A stretch of DNA of 64,000 nt, taken from Pseudomonas sp. LFM046 (lineage in GTDB: Bacteria; Pseudomonadota; Gammaproteobacteria; Pseudomonadales; Pseudomonadaceae). The notes beneath the pieces are model-generated. The model did no database searches, was not told the DNA's origin, and saw only the letters and a program-made list of their open reading frames with translations. Below are positions 34,013 to 44,861 of the stretch, piece after piece. The position numbers and the translations under genes are program-made. Every line of letters begins with the position of its first letter. The first letter of the stretch is position 1. The stretch spans positions 3,274,648-3,338,647 of the forward strand of contig NZ_JYKO02000001.1 of assembly GCF_000949385.2 (NCBI RefSeq). Direction: 5' to 3'.

Positions 34013-34714
34013 ATGGAAGTGAACCCTCCCGCCCTGGTGATGCTGCCCGGGCTGCTCAACGACCATCGCCTCTGGGCACAACAGGCCGAAGCCCTGGCCG
34101 GCCAGGTGGACGTGCAGATCGCCGACCTCACCCGTGACGACAGCACCGCCGCCATGGCCCGCCGTGTGCTGGACGAAGCCCCGCCCCGCTTCGCCCTTGC
34201 GGCACTGTCCATGGGGGGTTACGTCGCCTTTGAAATCCTGCGCCAGGCCCCGGAACGGGTGCTGCGCCTGGCCCTGTTCGACACCATGGCCAGCCTCGAC
34301 TCGGCCGAACGTGCGGCCACCCGCAAGGGGCTGCTGGAACTGGCCCATCGCGGCCGCTTCATCGGCGTCAGCCCGCAACTGATGCGGCGCCTGATCCATT
34401 CGCGCTGGCTGGGCTCCCACGTGTCCGCGGCCGTGCAGGAGATGGCGGCGGCCGTGGGCAAGGAAGGTTTCATCCGCCAGCAACAGGCGATCATCGACCG
34501 CGCCGACGCCGTGCCACTGCTCGCAGCAATCCGCATCCCGACCCTGATCGTGGTCGGCGCCGACGACCAGATCACCCCCGTGACCGAAGCCCGCCTGATG
34601 CACGAACGCATCGCCGGCTCGCGCCTGGAGATCCTGCCGGAATGCGGCCACCTCCCGCCCCTGGAAGCGCCGGAGCGCACCACCGACCTGCTTCGGGAAT
34701 GGTTGGACGTCTGA
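34013..34714 (+). CDS. Alpha/beta hydrolase
   Basis: 233 residues with the fold's markers: oxyanion region LVMLPGLLNDHRLW, nucleophile ALSMGGYVAFEI (Ser in GxSxGG form S-M-G-G), acid in VVGADDQITP and histidine in PECGHLPPLEAPE. Typical of esterases or C-C hydrolases of the MenH/BioH type; substrate unknown. Short for the family but complete. No signal peptide. Followed by an ArsR-type regulator on the same strand. Confidence 0.88.
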   Translation: MEVNPPALVMLPGLLNDHRLWAQQAEALAGQVDVQIADLTRDDSTAAMARRVLDEAPPRFALAALSMGGYVAFEILRQAPERVLRLALFDTMASLDSAERAATRKGLLELAHRGRFIGVSPQLMRRLIHSRWLGSHVSAAVQEMAAAVGKEGFIRQQQAIIDRADAVPLLAAIRIPTLIVVGADDQITPVTEARLMHERIAGSRLEILPECGHLPPLEAPERTTDLLREWLDV

Positions 34715-34871
34715 GTGGATTAGAAACTGACGACCGTAGGCTGACGTAACAGAGTGGCCCCCACAGCCTTGTTGCCGAAGAACGCCGTGCGTTTCATCGC
34801 GATCTCCAACCCGTTCCATGGATGGCAGTATCATCAGGCCCTTCCCTCCTCACATCGGGCCTCGTCGAAAC

Positions 34872-35600
34872 ATGGATGACATCGCCGACCTCAACCTGTC
34901 CGCCGTTGCCGGCGCCATCGCCGACCCCGCCCGCGCGCGCATGCTCTGCAGCCTGCTGGACGGCCATGCCCGGACCGCCACCGAACTCTCTGCCCTGGCC
35001 GATATCAGCGCCTCCGCCGCCAGTGCCCACTTCACCCGCCTGCGGGACCAGGGTCTGGTGGAAATGCTGGTGCAGGGCCGCCACCGCTATTACCGGCTGG
35101 CCAACGGACGGGTGGCGGCGGCGCTGGAAGCCCTGCTGGTAGTGGCCGACCGTCCCCGCCCGACGTTCCGCCCCAGCACGCCCTCCACCCTGCGCTACGC
35201 CCGCACCTGCTACGACCACTGCGCCGGCGAGCTGGCGGTGAAGCTCCATGACGCGATCCTGGCGCTCGGCTGGATCGAGGCGGACGGCAAGGATTACCGC
35301 CTGACCGAGGCCGGCGCCGAAGGCTTCAAAGCGTTGGGACTGAACCTGGAAGACCTGTACGTTCGGCGCCGCCGACTCGCTTTCCCCTGCATGGACTGGA
35401 GCCAGCGCACACCCCACCTGGGCGGCGCGCTCGGGGCGCTGTTGCTGGAACTGATGGTCCGCCGTGGCTGGGTCACCAAGGAACTGGACTCCCGCGCGCT
35501 GCGCCTCACGCCCAAGGGCGCCGCCACCTTGCACAAGCGCTTCGGCTTCGAGGCCAGGATGCCGGTCGACACCCACGCAGGCCGCCGGGCTTCGGCCTGA
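34872..35600 (+). CDS. ArsR-type winged-helix regulator with extended C-terminus
   Basis: 242 residues from ATG 34872; ATG 34818 is in frame with no better ribosome binding site. The first ~90 residues are ArsR-like (AVAGAIADPARARMLCSLLD, ISASAASAHFTRLRDQGLVE, GRHRYYRLANGRVAAALEAL). No CVCEL-type metal site is present. The C-terminal ~130 residues (RYARTCYDHCAGELAVKLHD, RRLAFPCMDWSQR) form a second domain common in a Pseudomonas/Burkholderia ArsR subgroup. Cysteines in CYDHC and FPCMDW could sense metal or redox state. Target unknown. Confidence 0.85.
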   Translation: MDDIADLNLSAVAGAIADPARARMLCSLLDGHARTATELSALADISASAASAHFTRLRDQGLVEMLVQGRHRYYRLANGRVAAALEALLVVADRPRPTFRPSTPSTLRYARTCYDHCAGELAVKLHDAILALGWIEADGKDYRLTEAGAEGFKALGLNLEDLYVRRRRLAFPCMDWSQRTPHLGGALGALLLELMVRRGWVTKELDSRALRLTPKGAATLHKRFGFEARMPVDTHAGRRASA

Positions 35601-35675
35601 ACGGCAATTCCCCACCCGCCCTTCCATTCGGCCGGATACGCCAGGCGCTCCGGCCCATCACCACCAAGGCAAGAC

Positions 35676-35900
35676 ATGACCTCCACACCGAACAACCCGC
35701 TCCACGGCATCACCCTGGAAAAGCTGCTCAACGAACTGGTCGCCCACTACGGCTGGGAAGGCCTCGCCAAACGCATCGACATCCGCTGTTTCAAGAACGA
35801 CCCCAGCATCAAGTCCAGCCTGAGCTTTCTGCGCAAGACGCCCTGGGCGCGGGAGAAGGTGGAAGGGTTGTTCGTGGAGCTGAAGCGGCGGGAAGGGTAA
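35676..35900 (+). CDS. VF530-family DNA-binding protein
   Basis: 74 residues. Matches the small VF530 family throughout ([56 protein letters not shown]). These are compact helical proteins reported to bind double-stranded DNA; role unknown. Begins 76 bp after the ArsR-type gene. Confidence 0.88.
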   Translation: MTSTPNNPLHGITLEKLLNELVAHYGWEGLAKRIDIRCFKNDPSIKSSLSFLRKTPWAREKVEGLFVELKRREG

Positions 35901-35939
35901 GTCCACCCCGCATCTCCCGAGGTCGCGGTCAGTCGTTCA

Positions 35940-37568
35940 TCACGCTTCATCCTGCTGCCTGGGCGCCTGCGCCGGGGGCGTGAACCAGCGTTCCCGGGGC
36001 ACCCATTTCGCGTTTGCGGGGTCCCCCAGGTAGTGCGGCGACATGATCTGCACGCCGTACTCGTTGAACACGTCCTGGATATTCGCGTGGAGCATGGTCA
36101 GCAACTCCGCGCGCGGCCGAGGCTCACTTGGCACCGCCTGGGCCACCAGCCGGTACTCGGGATAGAAATCCGAAAGCGCGGTCTGGAACACCTGCGGCCG
36201 TGGCATCTGCAGGACGCCCGGCGTGCGCTGCGCCGCCTCGAGGAGCATCGCCTCCACCTGCCGCCAGGGCGTGTCATAGCCGATGGTCACCGTGGTATCC
36301 ACCACGTAGCCCTGGCCCTGCACCACGCGGGAGTAATTCTTGGTGACCGAGCCGGTGATCATCGAGTTGGGCAGGGTCAGCACTTCACCCAGGCCGGTGC
36401 GGATGGTGGTGGTGAACATGCCAACCTCGGTCACCGTCCCTTCGTAGTCGCCAACGCGCACGAATTCGCCGGGGCGCAGCGTCCGGGTGTAGGTGAGGAT
36501 CAGGCCCGCGGCAGCCTGCCCCACCACGCTCGACGCCCCCAGGGAGATCATCAGGCCGATCAGCACCGACAGCCCCTTGAACGCCTCGGTCCCTGCGCCG
36601 GGGAGGTAGGGATAGGCCATGGCCACGGCGAACAGCCAGATAGCCAGCGATGTCAGCCGGGTAGTTGGCTGCAACGTCTCCTTGGTGAGCCAGGTGATGG
36701 TGCCGGGCCGGGACAGGCGCTCCAGAAGCCGCTTGCTGAAAGCACTGAAACCGCGCGCGATGAAGAAGATCAGCAGCGCGATGACAATCCCCGGAACAGC
36801 ACTCACCACGGCATCGACCAGGTAGCGAACCAGCTCCAGAAGGTACTGGTTGAGGCTCTCGCCCCAGGGTCGGGTATAGGGGAAGCGCTGCAGCACGAAC
36901 GTCAGCCATTGGTAGGTGAGCAGCAGCACCAGCGACCAATACAGCAGGGCCAGCAAGCGCCTCACCAGTGGGAAGAAATTGCGGAAGTCGACCAGTTGCG
37001 TCTGGCCGATCTTCAGCGAACGGGTGTGCTGCTGCATGCGCATCGGCAACCAGGACAACGCTCGCTGGTGGGCCCAGGAAAGCAGCCGCAACAGCGCGAT
37101 GTAGAACAGGGTAGCCACGACGGTCAGCCCGCCGGCGATCAACAGGAAATGCAGGCTGCGTGCCTCCTGGGACTCCGCGACCACCTGGCGCAGACGCTGC
37201 GCGGCATCCTCCGCTGCCTCCTGGACCGAACGATCGGGCGCGTCGACATCCTGGGTTGAAACGATGAACGCCCGGTGGTCCCCCAGCAGCACCAGGTAGC
37301 TGTTCTGGATGGTAGTGAGCCTGACGTTCAGGTCTTCGGTGCCATCGAGCACTTCATCGATCACGGCCTTGGCCCGCCTGGCGCGGACCTCGGGCGACTC
37401 ACCGAGCAGGCTGGCGCGAAAGGTGAAGATGCTGCGATTGGCGATCTTCAGTTCGGCGGGAGCCGCCGTGACCGTCGCCGTCTCCTCCACCGCCTGTGCG
37501 ACGGCGGAGACCACCAGCCAGAAAATCCCAAAGACAGCCGCGCCCCACCAGTAGATCCGCTTACCCAT
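35940..37568 (-). CDS. MscS-family mechanosensitive channel
   Basis: 542 residues from ATG 37568 (GGAG 8 bases upstream; GTG 37577 is also in frame). N-terminal signal/membrane segment (IYWWGAAVFGIFWLVVSAVA), a periplasmic region, about five more helices, then the MscS pore helix and beta domain (LIGLMISLGASSVVGQAAAG, LRPGEFVRVGDYEGTVTEVG, TLPNSMITGSVTKNYSR). Releases solutes on hypo-osmotic shock. Longer than E. coli MscS (286), so of the intermediate-size class. Confidence 0.92.
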   Translation of the reverse strand: MGKRIYWWGAAVFGIFWLVVSAVAQAVEETATVTAAPAELKIANRSIFTFRASLLGESPEVRARRAKAVIDEVLDGTEDLNVRLTTIQNSYLVLLGDHRAFIVSTQDVDAPDRSVQEAAEDAAQRLRQVVAESQEARSLHFLLIAGGLTVVATLFYIALLRLLSWAHQRALSWLPMRMQQHTRSLKIGQTQLVDFRNFFPLVRRLLALLYWSLVLLLTYQWLTFVLQRFPYTRPWGESLNQYLLELVRYLVDAVVSAVPGIVIALLIFFIARGFSAFSKRLLERLSRPGTITWLTKETLQPTTRLTSLAIWLFAVAMAYPYLPGAGTEAFKGLSVLIGLMISLGASSVVGQAAAGLILTYTRTLRPGEFVRVGDYEGTVTEVGMFTTTIRTGLGEVLTLPNSMITGSVTKNYSRVVQGQGYVVDTTVTIGYDTPWRQVEAMLLEAAQRTPGVLQMPRPQVFQTALSDFYPEYRLVAQAVPSEPRPRAELLTMLHANIQDVFNEYGVQIMSPHYLGDPANAKWVPRERWFTPPAQAPRQQDEA

Positions 37569-37803
37569 GCATCGCACTCCGGCCCGTCTGCAATTCTTGG
37601 CCGGGCTTCCCCAGCGCCCGGCAGTTGCAGCCTAGTCCAATTCAAAGCGGCGCTCGTGAATCCCGGCAGCATTCCCGTACCGACCTTTAGCCGCCAGGCG
37701 GGCCGCAGGTCTGCCGAGTGGACCCCACGCTCATGCCCGCTTGCTGAATTTGTTTTCCGGCTGCAATTGCTGCCCCCGCTGGCCGCGCACTACACTTCGC
37801 CGC

Positions 37804-38148
37804 ATGAATCGGTGCCTGCGCGTTTTCTTCATCTTCCTGATCAGCCTGTCGCTTCCCCTGAGTGGGATGGCGGGCGTCCAGGCGCCGACCGAACCCTGCC
37901 CAATGCAAGCCTCCGGCATGCGCCACATGGCGGGCATGGACCAGGACTGCTGCCATGACATGGGCAAGATGGCCGAGCATGGCAAGAAGGCCTGCAAGAC
38001 CGGCCAGGAATGCAAAACGGGCAGCATGCTTCAGGTTTCCGTCCTGAAGCCGCCCGTCGACCTGACCGGCCCTGTGCTGGCCATCGCTCCTCCCGCAGCG
38101 GCGCCCGACCGCTCACCTGCCGATCTCTGGCGACCACCCACCGCCTGA
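37804..38148 (+). CDS. Small exported Met/Cys/His-rich protein of the copper-efflux locus
   Basis: 114 residues with a signal peptide (MNRCLRVFFIFLISLSLPLS, cleavage after GMA). The mature N-half is rich in candidate copper ligands (CPMQASGMRHMAGMDQDCCH, then DMGKMAEHGKKACKTGQECK). The C-terminal half is Pro/Ala-rich. It precedes cusC by 90 bp on the same strand. Probably a periplasmic copper or silver binding protein; similar small ORFs often head HME-RND operons. Confidence 0.75.
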   Translation: MNRCLRVFFIFLISLSLPLSGMAGVQAPTEPCPMQASGMRHMAGMDQDCCHDMGKMAEHGKKACKTGQECKTGSMLQVSVLKPPVDLTGPVLAIAPPAAAPDRSPADLWRPPTA

Positions 38149-38237
38149 TTCCTCTGTCGAGCTGAACGCCCTGCCGCATTACGCGTGATTGCCGGCGGGT
38201 TCGCGCCTATGCGCTGAAATTTCAGAGGATTCACCCG

Positions 38238-39494
38238 ATGACCTCCTTGAGTCCTTGCCACGGACGGCGCCTGTCTGCCGCCCTGGCAATGATGCTGTTT
38301 GCCCTGCCGGGCCACGGCGCATCGCTCACGCTGGACGATGCGCTGCAACTGGCCGAACGCAATGCCCCTTCCCTGTCGGCGCAGACCGCCAAGCTGGACG
38401 CCGCGAAAAGCGCCGCGATTCCGGCCGGTGAACTGCCTGACCCCAAGTTGGCCCTGGGCCTGCAGAACGTCCCCATCGAAGGCGAGGACCGCTGGAGCGT
38501 GGATCAGGACTTCATGACCATGCAGATGGTGGGCGTGATGCAGGAAATGCCCAACCGCGACAAGCGCAAGGCCCGCATCGACACCGCCCAGGCTTCGGTT
38601 GAACGGGCCACGGCCGAGGCGGACGCCGAACGGGTGAAAGTCCGTCGGGAAACCGCCCTGGCCTGGATCGCGGCCTATACCGGTGAACGCAAGCTGGCCC
38701 AGTTCGACGGATTCTTCCGTGAAAACCGCCTTCTGGAGGACGCCGTCCGGGCCCGCCTGGCCGGTGGGCGCGGTCAGGCGCAGGACGCCGTGGAACCCAG
38801 GCAGGAAGCGGCGCAATTGGCCGAGCAGCAGGACGAGCTGGCGCTCCAACTGGCCCAGGCACGGGCTGCGCTGAAGCGCTGGATCGGCCCGGACGCCGCC
38901 CTCCCCCTTTCCGGTGATTTCCCGCGCTGGCCCATCGACGCCTCCCACTACCTTCACGCCCTGCATCGCCACCCGGAACTGGCGACGTACGGCCCCATGA
39001 CCCGGGAAGCCGAGGCCCAGGTGCGCGAGGCCGAAGCCGAGAAGAAGCCCGACTGGAGCTGGGAGCTGGACTATCAACGCCGGGGACGGGAGTTCGGCGA
39101 CATGATGACCGTGCAATTCACCTTCGATCTGCCGGTCTTCGCCGGCACCCGCCAGGACCCGAAGATCGCGGCACGGCGCGCCCAGGTCAGCCAGCTGGAG
39201 GCCGAACGCGAGGCACTGCTGCGCGAGCACGCCCAACAACTGGAAGCGGATCTGGCGGACTACCAGCGGCTGGATCGGGCGGTGAACCGCAGCCGGTCCA
39301 CGCAGGTCCCCCTCGCCGAGGAAAAGGTGCAGCTGGCGCTGGCGGATTACCGGGCCGGGAAGACCGAGCTGGCCGCTGTCATCGCGGCGCGCCGCGAACT
39401 GGTGCTGGCACGGCTCAAGGAAACCGACCTGCAGGGGCAGCAGGCCCTGGCGGCGGCCCGTCTGTATTTCACCTATGGGGAGGGCCGCCAATGA
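38238..39494 (+). CDS. cusC: TolC-family outer-membrane component of copper/silver RND efflux
   Basis: 418 residues, outer membrane factor family: signal peptide ending PGHGA, then repeated coiled-coil halves (LTLDDALQLAERNAPSLSAQ, EAAQLAEQQDELALQLAQAR, VPLAEEKVQLALADYRAGKT). Forms the trimeric outer channel for CusBA. Its stop overlaps the cusB start (ATGA). Confidence 0.9.
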   Translation: MTSLSPCHGRRLSAALAMMLFALPGHGASLTLDDALQLAERNAPSLSAQTAKLDAAKSAAIPAGELPDPKLALGLQNVPIEGEDRWSVDQDFMTMQMVGVMQEMPNRDKRKARIDTAQASVERATAEADAERVKVRRETALAWIAAYTGERKLAQFDGFFRENRLLEDAVRARLAGGRGQAQDAVEPRQEAAQLAEQQDELALQLAQARAALKRWIGPDAALPLSGDFPRWPIDASHYLHALHRHPELATYGPMTREAEAQVREAEAEKKPDWSWELDYQRRGREFGDMMTVQFTFDLPVFAGTRQDPKIAARRAQVSQLEAEREALLREHAQQLEADLADYQRLDRAVNRSRSTQVPLAEEKVQLALADYRAGKTELAAVIAARRELVLARLKETDLQGQQALAAARLYFTYGEGRQ

Positions 39495-40972
39495 GCCGTT
39501 CTACCTGGACACTTCCGGCCCTGATGGGCCTGACACTGCTGGTGGGCGCAGCCGGAGGCTACTGGTTCGCCACCCGCGAGCACCCACCGGCCCCCATCGC
39601 CGCCACCGGTGCCGGCGACCCCACCGACAGCCGCCAGCCGCTCTACTGGTACGACCCGATGTACCCGCAGCAGCACTTCGACCAGCCCGGCAAGTCGCCT
39701 TTCATGGACATGGAGCTGGTCCCCAAATACGCCGACGACGCGGGGGCGGACGCCGCCGTTCGCATCGCACCGGATATCCAGCAGAACCTCGGCGTGCGGC
39801 TGGCCACGGTCACCCAGGGCGCCCTGGAGCAGGCCCTTCAGGTGACCGGCGTGCTGGCCTTCGACGCACGGGACGTGGCACTGGTCCAGGCCCGCGCCAG
39901 CGGTTTCGTCGAACGCGCCTATGCCCGCGCACCCGGCGACCTGATCGCGGCCGGTGCCCCGCTGGCCGACGTGCTGGTTCCCGAATGGGCAGCGGCCCAG
40001 GAGGAATTCCTCGGGCTGCGTCGCGCGGGTGACCCCGCGTTGCTGGCCGCGGCGCGCCAGCGCATGCAACTGGCCGGGATGCCGACAGCGCTGATCCAGC
40101 GGGTCGAACGTCGTGGCAAGGCCGAGCCGGTGCTGACCCTGACCAGCCCGATCAACGGCGTCATTCGCGAGCTCGAAGTGCGCCCTGGCATGGCGTTGGC
40201 TGCCGGCCAGACGCTGGCCCGGATCAACGGCATCCAGCGCGTCTGGCTGGAGGTGGCCGTCCCGGAAGCCCAGGCCGCAACCTTGAAGGTCGGCCAGGCT
40301 GTGGAAGCACGGCTGCCGGCCCTGCCCGGAGAGATCACGCGGGGCGTACTGGCCGCCATTCTTCCCGAGGCCGACCCGCAAAGCCGGACGCTGCGGGTTC
40401 GCATCGAGCTGGAGAATCCGGCGGGTCGCCTGCGGCCCGGCATGACGGCTCAGGTCCGGTTGAACCAGCAAAGTCAGGGCGACGCCCTGCTGGTGCCCAG
40501 CGAAGCCGTCATACGCACGGGCAAGCGCGCGCTGGTGATGCTGGCCGACGAGAACGGCCGTTTCCGCCCCGTGGAAGTCCAGCTCGGGCAAGAGAGCGAA
40601 GGCCAGACGGCCGTGCTCGCCGGCCTGCAAGCCGGGCAACGGGTGGTGGCATCCGGGCAATTCCTGATCGACTCCGAGGCCAGTCTGCGCGGCATCGAAG
40701 CCAGGACGCAGGCCACGGCACCAACGCCCCCGGCGTTGCCGGCCTTGCATGAGGCAGAGGCCACCCTCGTCGAAGTGAGCGACCAGGCGCTGACCATCGC
40801 CCATGGTCCGTTCAAGACCCTGGGCATGCCGGGCATGACCATGTCCTTCCCGCTGGCCAGCCCTGAGCTGGCCAAGGGGCTGAAGGCGGGAGACCGCGTC
40901 CGCGTGAAGGTGCGCGAGACCGATTCCGGCCTGCTGATCGAGCAGGTGCAGAAACTGGAGGCCGCGCCATGA
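39491..40972 (+). CDS. cusB: Copper/silver efflux membrane fusion protein with fused CusF domain
   Basis: 493 residues. After a membrane anchor ([20 protein letters not shown]) comes a heavy-metal-binding segment ([20 protein letters not shown] ... [12 protein letters not shown]) with clustered methionines. Then follow the barrel-sandwich and beta-barrel domains ([20 protein letters not shown]). The last ~75 residues are a CusF-like domain ([33 protein letters not shown]) carrying the Met-rich copper site. The fusion replaces a separate metallochaperone. It collects Cu(I)/Ag(I) in the periplasm and passes it to CusA. ATGA overlaps on both sides. Confidence 0.92.
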   Translation: MSRSTWTLPALMGLTLLVGAAGGYWFATREHPPAPIAATGAGDPTDSRQPLYWYDPMYPQQHFDQPGKSPFMDMELVPKYADDAGADAAVRIAPDIQQNLGVRLATVTQGALEQALQVTGVLAFDARDVALVQARASGFVERAYARAPGDLIAAGAPLADVLVPEWAAAQEEFLGLRRAGDPALLAAARQRMQLAGMPTALIQRVERRGKAEPVLTLTSPINGVIRELEVRPGMALAAGQTLARINGIQRVWLEVAVPEAQAATLKVGQAVEARLPALPGEITRGVLAAILPEADPQSRTLRVRIELENPAGRLRPGMTAQVRLNQQSQGDALLVPSEAVIRTGKRALVMLADENGRFRPVEVQLGQESEGQTAVLAGLQAGQRVVASGQFLIDSEASLRGIEARTQATAPTPPALPALHEAEATLVEVSDQALTIAHGPFKTLGMPGMTMSFPLASPELAKGLKAGDRVRVKVRETDSGLLIEQVQKLEAAP

Positions 40973-43900
40973 TCGAGAAACTGATCCGCTGGTCGGTGGC
41001 CAACCGCTTCCTGGTGTTGCTCGCCACCGTGTTCGCCGTGGGCTGGGGCGTCTGGTCGCTGCGCAGCACGCCGATCGACGCGCTGCCCGATCTGTCCGAT
41101 GTCCAGGTCATCATCCGCACCAGCTACCCGGGCCAGGCCCCGCAGATCGTCGAAAACCAGGTCACCTACCCACTGGCCACCACCATGCTGTCGGTGCCGG
41201 GCGCCAAGACGGTCCGGGGGTTTTCGTTCTTCGGCGACAGCTTCGTCTATGTCCTGTTCGAGGATGGCACCGACCTGTACTGGGCGCGCTCGCGGGTCCT
41301 CGAATACCTCAACCAGGTGCAGGGCCGCCTGCCGGCCGCCGCCAAGCCGGCGCTCGGCCCGGACGCCACCGGCGTGGGCTGGATCTTCCAGTACGCCCTG
41401 ATCGACCGCAGCGGCGCCCACGACCTCGCACAACTGCGGGCACTCCAGGACTGGTTCCTCAAGTTCGAACTGAAGAGCCTGCCCAATGTGGCCGAGGTGG
41501 CCTCCGTGGGCGGCATGGTGCGGCAGTACCAGGTGCAGGTGGACCCGATCCGCCTCGCCAGCCTGGGGATCACCCAGGGGGACGTCGTCGACGCCATCGG
41601 CAAGGCCAATCAGGAAACCGGGGGATCGGTGCTGGAACTGGGCGAGGCCGAGTTCATGGTCCGCGCCTCCGGCTACCTGAAGACCCTCGCCGACTTCCGC
41701 GCCGTGCCGCTGAAACTGACGCCGGGAGGCACGCCCGTCACCCTGGGCGATGTGGCGACCGTCCAGCTCGGCCCTGAAATGCGGCGCGGTATCGCCGAGC
41801 TCGATGGCGAAGGCGAATCCGTCGGCGGCGTAGTGATCCTGCGCAGCGGGAAGAACGCCCGCGACACCATCGCCGCGGTCAAGGCCAAGCTCGACGCGTT
41901 GAAGGGCAGCCTTCCGGAAGGTGTGGAGATCGTCACGACCTACGACCGCAGCCAGTTGATCGAGCGGGCGGTTCGCAACCTCAGCCACAAGCTGGTGGAG
42001 GAATTCATCGTCGTCGCCCTGGTCTGCGCCGCATTCCTCTGGCATCTGCGTTCCTCCATCGTGGCCATCGTCTCGCTGCCGGTCGGGGTACTGATCGCGT
42101 TTGCCGTCATGCGCCACCAGGGCATCAACGCCAACATCATGTCCCTGGGCGGAATCGCCATTGCCATCGGCGCCATGGTCGATGCGGCGGTGGTGATGAT
42201 CGAGAACGCCCATCGGCGGGTCGAGGCCTGGTACGCCCGCCATCCCGGCGAACAGCTGCGCGGCGAGCAGCACTGGCGGGTGATGACTGAAGCGGCGGCG
42301 GAGGTCGGCCCTGCCCTGTTCTTCAGCCTGATGATCATCACCCTGTCGTTCATCCCGGTCTTCACCCTGGAAGCCCAGGAGGGGCGGCTGTTCGGCCCGC
42401 TCGCCTTCACCAAGACCTATGCCATGGCCGCCGCTGCCGGGCTTTCCGTCACGCTGGTGCCGGTGCTGATGGGGTACTGGATTCGCGGCCGGCTCCCCTC
42501 CGAGCAGAGCAATCCGCTCAACCGTGGGCTGATCCGTCTGTACCAGCCCGCGCTGGATGCCGTCCTGCGCCACCCCCGGACAACCCTGGTGGTGGCGCTG
42601 CTCGCCTTCCTGACCGCGCTCTGGCCGGTGTCGCGCCTGGGTGGGGAGTTCCTGCCGCCGCTGGACGAGGGGGACCTGCTCTACATGCCCTCTGCCCTGC
42701 CCGGCCTCTCTGCCCAGAAGGCCTCGGAGTTGCTGCAACAGACCGACCGCCTGATCAAAACCGTTCCTGAGGTCGCCAGCGTCTTCGGCAAGGCCGGCCG
42801 CGCCGAAACGGCAACCGACCCGGCGCCGCTGGAGATGTTCGAGACCACGGTGCGATTCAAGCCAAGGGATCAGTGGCGGCCCGGCATGACCAGCGAAAAG
42901 CTGGTGGAGGAGCTGGACCGCACGGTCAAGGTGCCGGGCCTGACCAACATCTGGATTCCGCCGATCCGCAATCGCATCGATATGCTGGCGACCGGCATCA
43001 AGAGCCCCATCGGGGTCAAGGTTTCCGGGACCAGCCTCGCTGACATCGACCAGGTCACCCAGGCCATCGAGCGTGTCGCCCGGGCCGTTCCCGGTGTGAC
43101 CTCCGCCCTCGCCGAACGCCTGACCGGCGGACGCTACATCGACCTGGACATCGACCGCCACGCAGCCGCTCGCTATGGGCTGAACATCGCTGACGTGCAA
43201 GCCATCGTGGCCAGTGCCATTGGCGGCGCGAACGTCGGGGAAACGGTTGAAGGCCTGGCACGCTATCCGATCAACGTGCGCTATCCGCGCGAGTGGCGGG
43301 ACTCGATCGAAGCGTTGCGGCAACTGCCCATCTACACCGCCACAGGCGGCCAAATCACCCTTGGCGCGGTCGCCAGGGTGTCCATCGTCGATGGACCGCC
43401 CATGCTCAAGAGCGAAAACGCGCGTCCCTCCGGGTGGGTCTACATCGACGTGCGGGGACGGGACCTCGCGTCGGTGGTGAAGGACCTGCGCCGGGCGGTG
43501 GACCAGTCGGTGAAGCTGTCCCCCGGCATGAGCATCAGCTACTCGGGGCAATTCGAGTTCCTGGAACGCGCCAATGCCCGCCTCAAGCTCGTGGTGCCGG
43601 CGACGCTGGTGATCATCTTCGTCCTGCTCTACCTCACGTTCGGGCGCTTCGATGAGGCCTTGCTGATCATGGCCACCTTGCCCTTTGCGCTGACCGGCGG
43701 GGTCTGGCTGCTCTACCTCATGGGCTTCAACCTGTCGGTCGCCACCGGTGTCGGCTTTATCGCCCTGGCGGGCGTCGCCGCGGAGTTCGGCGTGATCATG
43801 CTGCTCTACCTGAAAAACGCCTGGGCCGAGCGGGAGGACGCGGGGCAAACCACGAATCAGGCCCTGGCAGGCGCCATTCGGGAAGGCGCCGTCCAGCGTG

Positions 43901-44130
43901 TCCGCCCCAAGGCGATGACCGTCGCCGTGATCATCGCCGGCCTGCTCCCGATCCTCTGGAGCGGCGGTACCGGCAGCGAGGTGATGAGCCGAATCGCGGT
44001 TCCCATGGTCGGCGGCATGATCACCGCGCCGCTGCTCTCCCTGTTCGTGATCCCTGCGGCGTACTGGCTGATGCGGCGCCGCACGCTGAGCCAACCCATC
44101 GGGCAAACCAGGGCCGGAGAATCCGCATGA
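40969..44130 (+). CDS. cusA: Copper/silver RND efflux pump
   Basis: 1053 residues, HME-RND length. Shows the RND start ([20 protein letters not shown]), the proton-relay helix [20 protein letters not shown] with its Asp, and the second-half motif [20 protein letters not shown]. Exports monovalent copper and silver from the periplasm or cytosol through CusB and CusC. The partner CusB carries Met-rich copper motifs, favouring Cu/Ag over Co/Zn/Cd. A long open frame opposite it on the minus strand is a codon-bias shadow. Confidence 0.93.
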   Translation: MIEKLIRWSVANRFLVLLATVFAVGWGVWSLRSTPIDALPDLSDVQVIIRTSYPGQAPQIVENQVTYPLATTMLSVPGAKTVRGFSFFGDSFVYVLFEDGTDLYWARSRVLEYLNQVQGRLPAAAKPALGPDATGVGWIFQYALIDRSGAHDLAQLRALQDWFLKFELKSLPNVAEVASVGGMVRQYQVQVDPIRLASLGITQGDVVDAIGKANQETGGSVLELGEAEFMVRASGYLKTLADFRAVPLKLTPGGTPVTLGDVATVQLGPEMRRGIAELDGEGESVGGVVILRSGKNARDTIAAVKAKLDALKGSLPEGVEIVTTYDRSQLIERAVRNLSHKLVEEFIVVALVCAAFLWHLRSSIVAIVSLPVGVLIAFAVMRHQGINANIMSLGGIAIAIGAMVDAAVVMIENAHRRVEAWYARHPGEQLRGEQHWRVMTEAAAEVGPALFFSLMIITLSFIPVFTLEAQEGRLFGPLAFTKTYAMAAAAGLSVTLVPVLMGYWIRGRLPSEQSNPLNRGLIRLYQPALDAVLRHPRTTLVVALLAFLTALWPVSRLGGEFLPPLDEGDLLYMPSALPGLSAQKASELLQQTDRLIKTVPEVASVFGKAGRAETATDPAPLEMFETTVRFKPRDQWRPGMTSEKLVEELDRTVKVPGLTNIWIPPIRNRIDMLATGIKSPIGVKVSGTSLADIDQVTQAIERVARAVPGVTSALAERLTGGRYIDLDIDRHAAARYGLNIADVQAIVASAIGGANVGETVEGLARYPINVRYPREWRDSIEALRQLPIYTATGGQITLGAVARVSIVDGPPMLKSENARPSGWVYIDVRGRDLASVVKDLRRAVDQSVKLSPGMSISYSGQFEFLERANARLKLVVPATLVIIFVLLYLTFGRFDEALLIMATLPFALTGGVWLLYLMGFNLSVATGVGFIALAGVAAEFGVIMLLYLKNAWAEREDAGQTTNQALAGAIREGAVQRVRPKAMTVAVIIAGLLPILWSGGTGSEVMSRIAVPMVGGMITAPLLSLFVIPAAYWLMRRRTLSQPIGQTRAGESA

Positions 44131-44168
44131 GAAACCACGTTGTAGCCACTGCGCTGCGTTCAGCCGCT

Positions 44169-44189
44169 GGTGCGCGCGGCGCACCCTAC
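44169..44189. repeat. Short palindromic repeat GGTGCG...CGCACCCTAC
   Basis: GGTGCG (44169-44174) pairs with CGCACC (44180-44185), followed by CTAC. The same words occur in the larger repeat at 60647-60724. It lies in the gap after cusA, which otherwise holds nothing recognised. Confidence 0.55.
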
Positions 44190-44350
44190 CCGATACAACG
44201 TGCATCGATTAGCGTTGGCTGCACAGCCAGAACGCCGGTGCTAGATTCCAGGGGCGCCGCCGGCCGCATTGGGCTGGCGGGTATGGAATGCGGTCGGAGC
44301 TCCGTTTTGCGGGTCTCCGGCCGGGATCAATCACACAAGGAACCGAGACC

Positions 44351-44809
44351 ATGAACTGGCTGGAACACCGCTTGCCACCGCCCCTGATTGCCATCCTTTT
44401 CGCGCTGCTGATGTGGCTGATCGCCCGTTGGGTACCGGCTGGCGAGGCAGGCGGCTGGCGCATCGGCGTCTCGGTGGTGGTGCTGCTGGCAGGGATCGCG
44501 GTCTGCGTGGCCGGCATCCTGTCGTTTCGTCACGCCAGGACCACCGTCAACCCGTTCCAGCCGGAGACGGCCACCGCCCTGGTCAGCTCCGGCATCTACA
44601 ACCATACGCGCAACCCGATGTACCTCGGCTTCGCCACCGCCCTGGTCGCGTGGTCCATCTACCTCGCTTCCCCCATCGCGCTGCTGGGCGTCGTCGGGTT
44701 CGTGCTCTACATCAACCGCTTCCAGATCGGTCCGGAAGAGCGGGCACTGGAGGGCCTGTTCGGTCAGTCCTTCAACGACTATCGAGCCCGCGTTCGCCGT
44801 TGGCTCTAA
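44351..44809 (+). CDS. Isoprenylcysteine carboxyl methyltransferase-family protein
   Basis: 152 residues with four hydrophobic segments and the family's SAM-binding motif (ALVSSGIYNHTRNPMYLGFA, then EERALEGLFGQSFNDYRARV). Bacterial ICMT/PEMT-like proteins are inner-membrane methyltransferases of unknown substrate. ATG 44351 has GGAA upstream. They often accompany heavy-metal efflux genes, as here after cusA. Confidence 0.87.
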   Translation: MNWLEHRLPPPLIAILFALLMWLIARWVPAGEAGGWRIGVSVVVLLAGIAVCVAGILSFRHARTTVNPFQPETATALVSSGIYNHTRNPMYLGFATALVAWSIYLASPIALLGVVGFVLYINRFQIGPEERALEGLFGQSFNDYRARVRRWL

Positions 44810-44861
44810 GGCCGATGCGGCGCCGGGCCGCCCTTCCATGGGCATCCCGCTGGCGCACCCG

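Noticed and set aside
36033-37259. 408-codon plus-strand frame opposite the MscS gene
   Set aside because: Antisense shadow of a clear MscS-family gene, with biased composition and no domain.
40474-44205. Very long minus-strand open frame opposite cusA and cusB
   Set aside because: Its product is His/Gln/Arg-rich low-complexity sequence typical of antisense frames in GC-rich DNA, while the plus strand encodes well-conserved CusA and CusB.
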